Positions 6,303 to 6,880 of a stretch of DNA of 6,880 nucleotides are shown here, in pieces (positions within the stretch are counted from its first letter, which is position 1; each line of letters opens with the position of its first letter). Below the pieces are notes generated by a model. That model was given only the letters and a program-made list of their open reading frames with translations. It searched no databases and had not been told where the DNA came from. The stretch lies in assembly GCA_050012355.1 (NCBI GenBank), contig JBEKHI010000424.1, positions 1 to 6,880 on the forward strand. Direction: 5' to 3'. The stretch is from JBEKHI01 sp050012355. GTDB lineage: Bacteria; Actinomycetota; Actinomycetes; Streptosporangiales; Streptosporangiaceae. A program made the translations under genes and the position numbers.

Positions 6303-6880
6303 CGTCGACCCCTCCGTTCCAGGAAGGCGGAAAAGTGCGCCTGCGCTACCGGTGAGGAGAACAGCCGCCCAGACAATTCAGCCATGGCGACCCCGTCGGT
6401 GTCGATAGCCCGCAGCCGGTCGCGGGTGGTGAGCGGCCGGGTCTCGCTCAGCCCCTGCCGGTCGGCCCGCCGAAGGCCGTCCAGTACGGGCGAGGCGTCC
6501 TCCCCGACCAGACTGACCAGTCCGATCTCGACGGCGGTGGCGGCGTCGAAGGTCTCGCCGGTGAGGAAGTACCGTGACGCGGCCCGCGCGGTGAGCAGCG
6601 GTCGCAGCGGCAAGGAGATCACCGCCGGCGCCAGCCCGAGCCGCACCTCGGTGAAGGCGAACGTCGAGCGGGCGGAGGCGATCACGACGTCACACGAGCC
6701 GAGCACGCCGATACCGCCCGCCCGGGCGGCTCCGTCCACCAAGGCCACCACCGGTACCGGGAGCGTGAGCAGCTTACGGAAGAGCGCCAGCATGTCCCTG
6801 GTCCCATCCGTCGTAGCACCGCCGAGCATCTCGTCGAGGGCGGCGCCACTGCAGAACGCCGGGCCGGTATGCGTGAGCAG
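6299..6880 (-). CDS. Enoyl-CoA hydratase/isomerase (crotonase) family protein, N-terminus off the window
   Basis: The frame is open through the right edge, giving 193 residues of a protein normally about 255-280 long, so roughly the first 65-80 are missing; the ATG at 6829 is internal. The oxyanion-hole elements are visible: GPAFCSGAAL at fragment residues 6-15 and GAARAGGIGVLGSCD at 50-64. TEVRLGLAPAVIS (77-89) carries E78, equivalent to the second catalytic glutamate of rat enoyl-CoA hydratase (E164). The position of its first glutamate (E144) is valine (GGIGV), so a standard two-glutamate hydratase mechanism is uncertain. The EVRLGL-P-A-I-S signature resembles the methylglutaconyl-CoA hydratase-like branch, which also often lacks the first glutamate, but the reaction cannot be assigned. 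It precedes the acyl-CoA synthetase gene with a four-base overlap and probably acts on the same acyl-CoA pathway. Confidence 0.85.
   Translation of the reverse strand: MLTHTGPAFCSGAALDEMLGGATTDGTRDMLALFRKLLTLPVPVVALVDGAARAGGIGVLGSCDVVIASARSTFAFTEVRLGLAPAVISLPLRPLLTARAASRYFLTGETFDAATAVEIGLVSLVGEDASPVLDGLRRADRQGLSETRPLTTRDRLRAIDTDGVAMAELSGRLFSSPVAQAHFSAFLERRGRR
6309..6315 (-). promoter_or_regulatory. Ribosome binding site of the acyl-CoA synthetase gene
   Basis: GGAGGGG is followed by six bases and the GTG at 6302-6300. It lies inside the last codons of the upstream crotonase gene and decides for the GTG start. Confidence 0.8.

Noticed and set aside
6299..6829. Treating the ATG at 6829 as the start of the crotonase gene.
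   Set aside because: The frame upstream of it encodes GPAFCSGAALDE, the first oxyanion-hole motif of the family, so the true start is beyond the right edge.
1..6880. tRNA, rRNA, CRISPR, transposon or attachment-site signals and a biosynthetic or defence cluster.
   Set aside because: No cloverleaf-like sequence, spaced direct repeats, transposase motifs or terminal inverted repeats were seen, and the genes are separate metabolic and regulatory functions.

Overview
The window is uniformly GC-rich with the strong third-position G/C bias of a high-GC actinobacterium. That bias, the PAS-GAF sensor protein and the long secreted multidomain glycosidase point to a soil-type, Streptomyces-like actinomycete, but the sequence does not fix the genus. 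I see no RNA gene, CRISPR array, insertion sequence or attachment site. About 97% of the window is coding and no gene-free stretch exceeds 111 bases.

Layout, left to right. (1) Positions 1-818, minus strand: the N-terminal 272 residues of a PAS-GAF sensor protein, probably a SpoIIE-type phosphatase whose catalytic part lies off the left edge. (2) 819-929: a divergent intergenic region serving genes 1 and 3. (3) 930-1748, plus strand: an NmrA-type NAD(P)-binding protein. (4) 1759-4707, minus strand, convergent with gene 3 and only 10 bases from it: a 982-residue secreted protein with an alpha/alpha-toroid-like region, an amidotransferase-like Rossmann-type region and a C-terminal GH76 (alpha-1,6-mannanase-type) domain. 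(5) 4708-4790: an 84-base-scale regulatory gap with a perfect 14-base LacI-type palindrome just upstream of the glycosidase gene. (6) 4791-6302, minus strand: an acyl-CoA synthetase. (7) 6299 to the right edge, minus strand: an enoyl-CoA hydratase/isomerase-family protein lacking its N-terminus.

Two functional units stand out. The crotonase and acyl-CoA synthetase genes overlap by four bases (GTGA) and form a translationally coupled acyl-CoA catabolism operon that continues off the right edge. The glycosidase gene follows on the same strand but has its own putative operator, so it is probably a separately controlled, sugar-inducible export gene. The most interesting items are the unusual three-part architecture of the glycosidase and the palindrome in front of it. 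Nothing here amounts to a clearly new multi-gene system.
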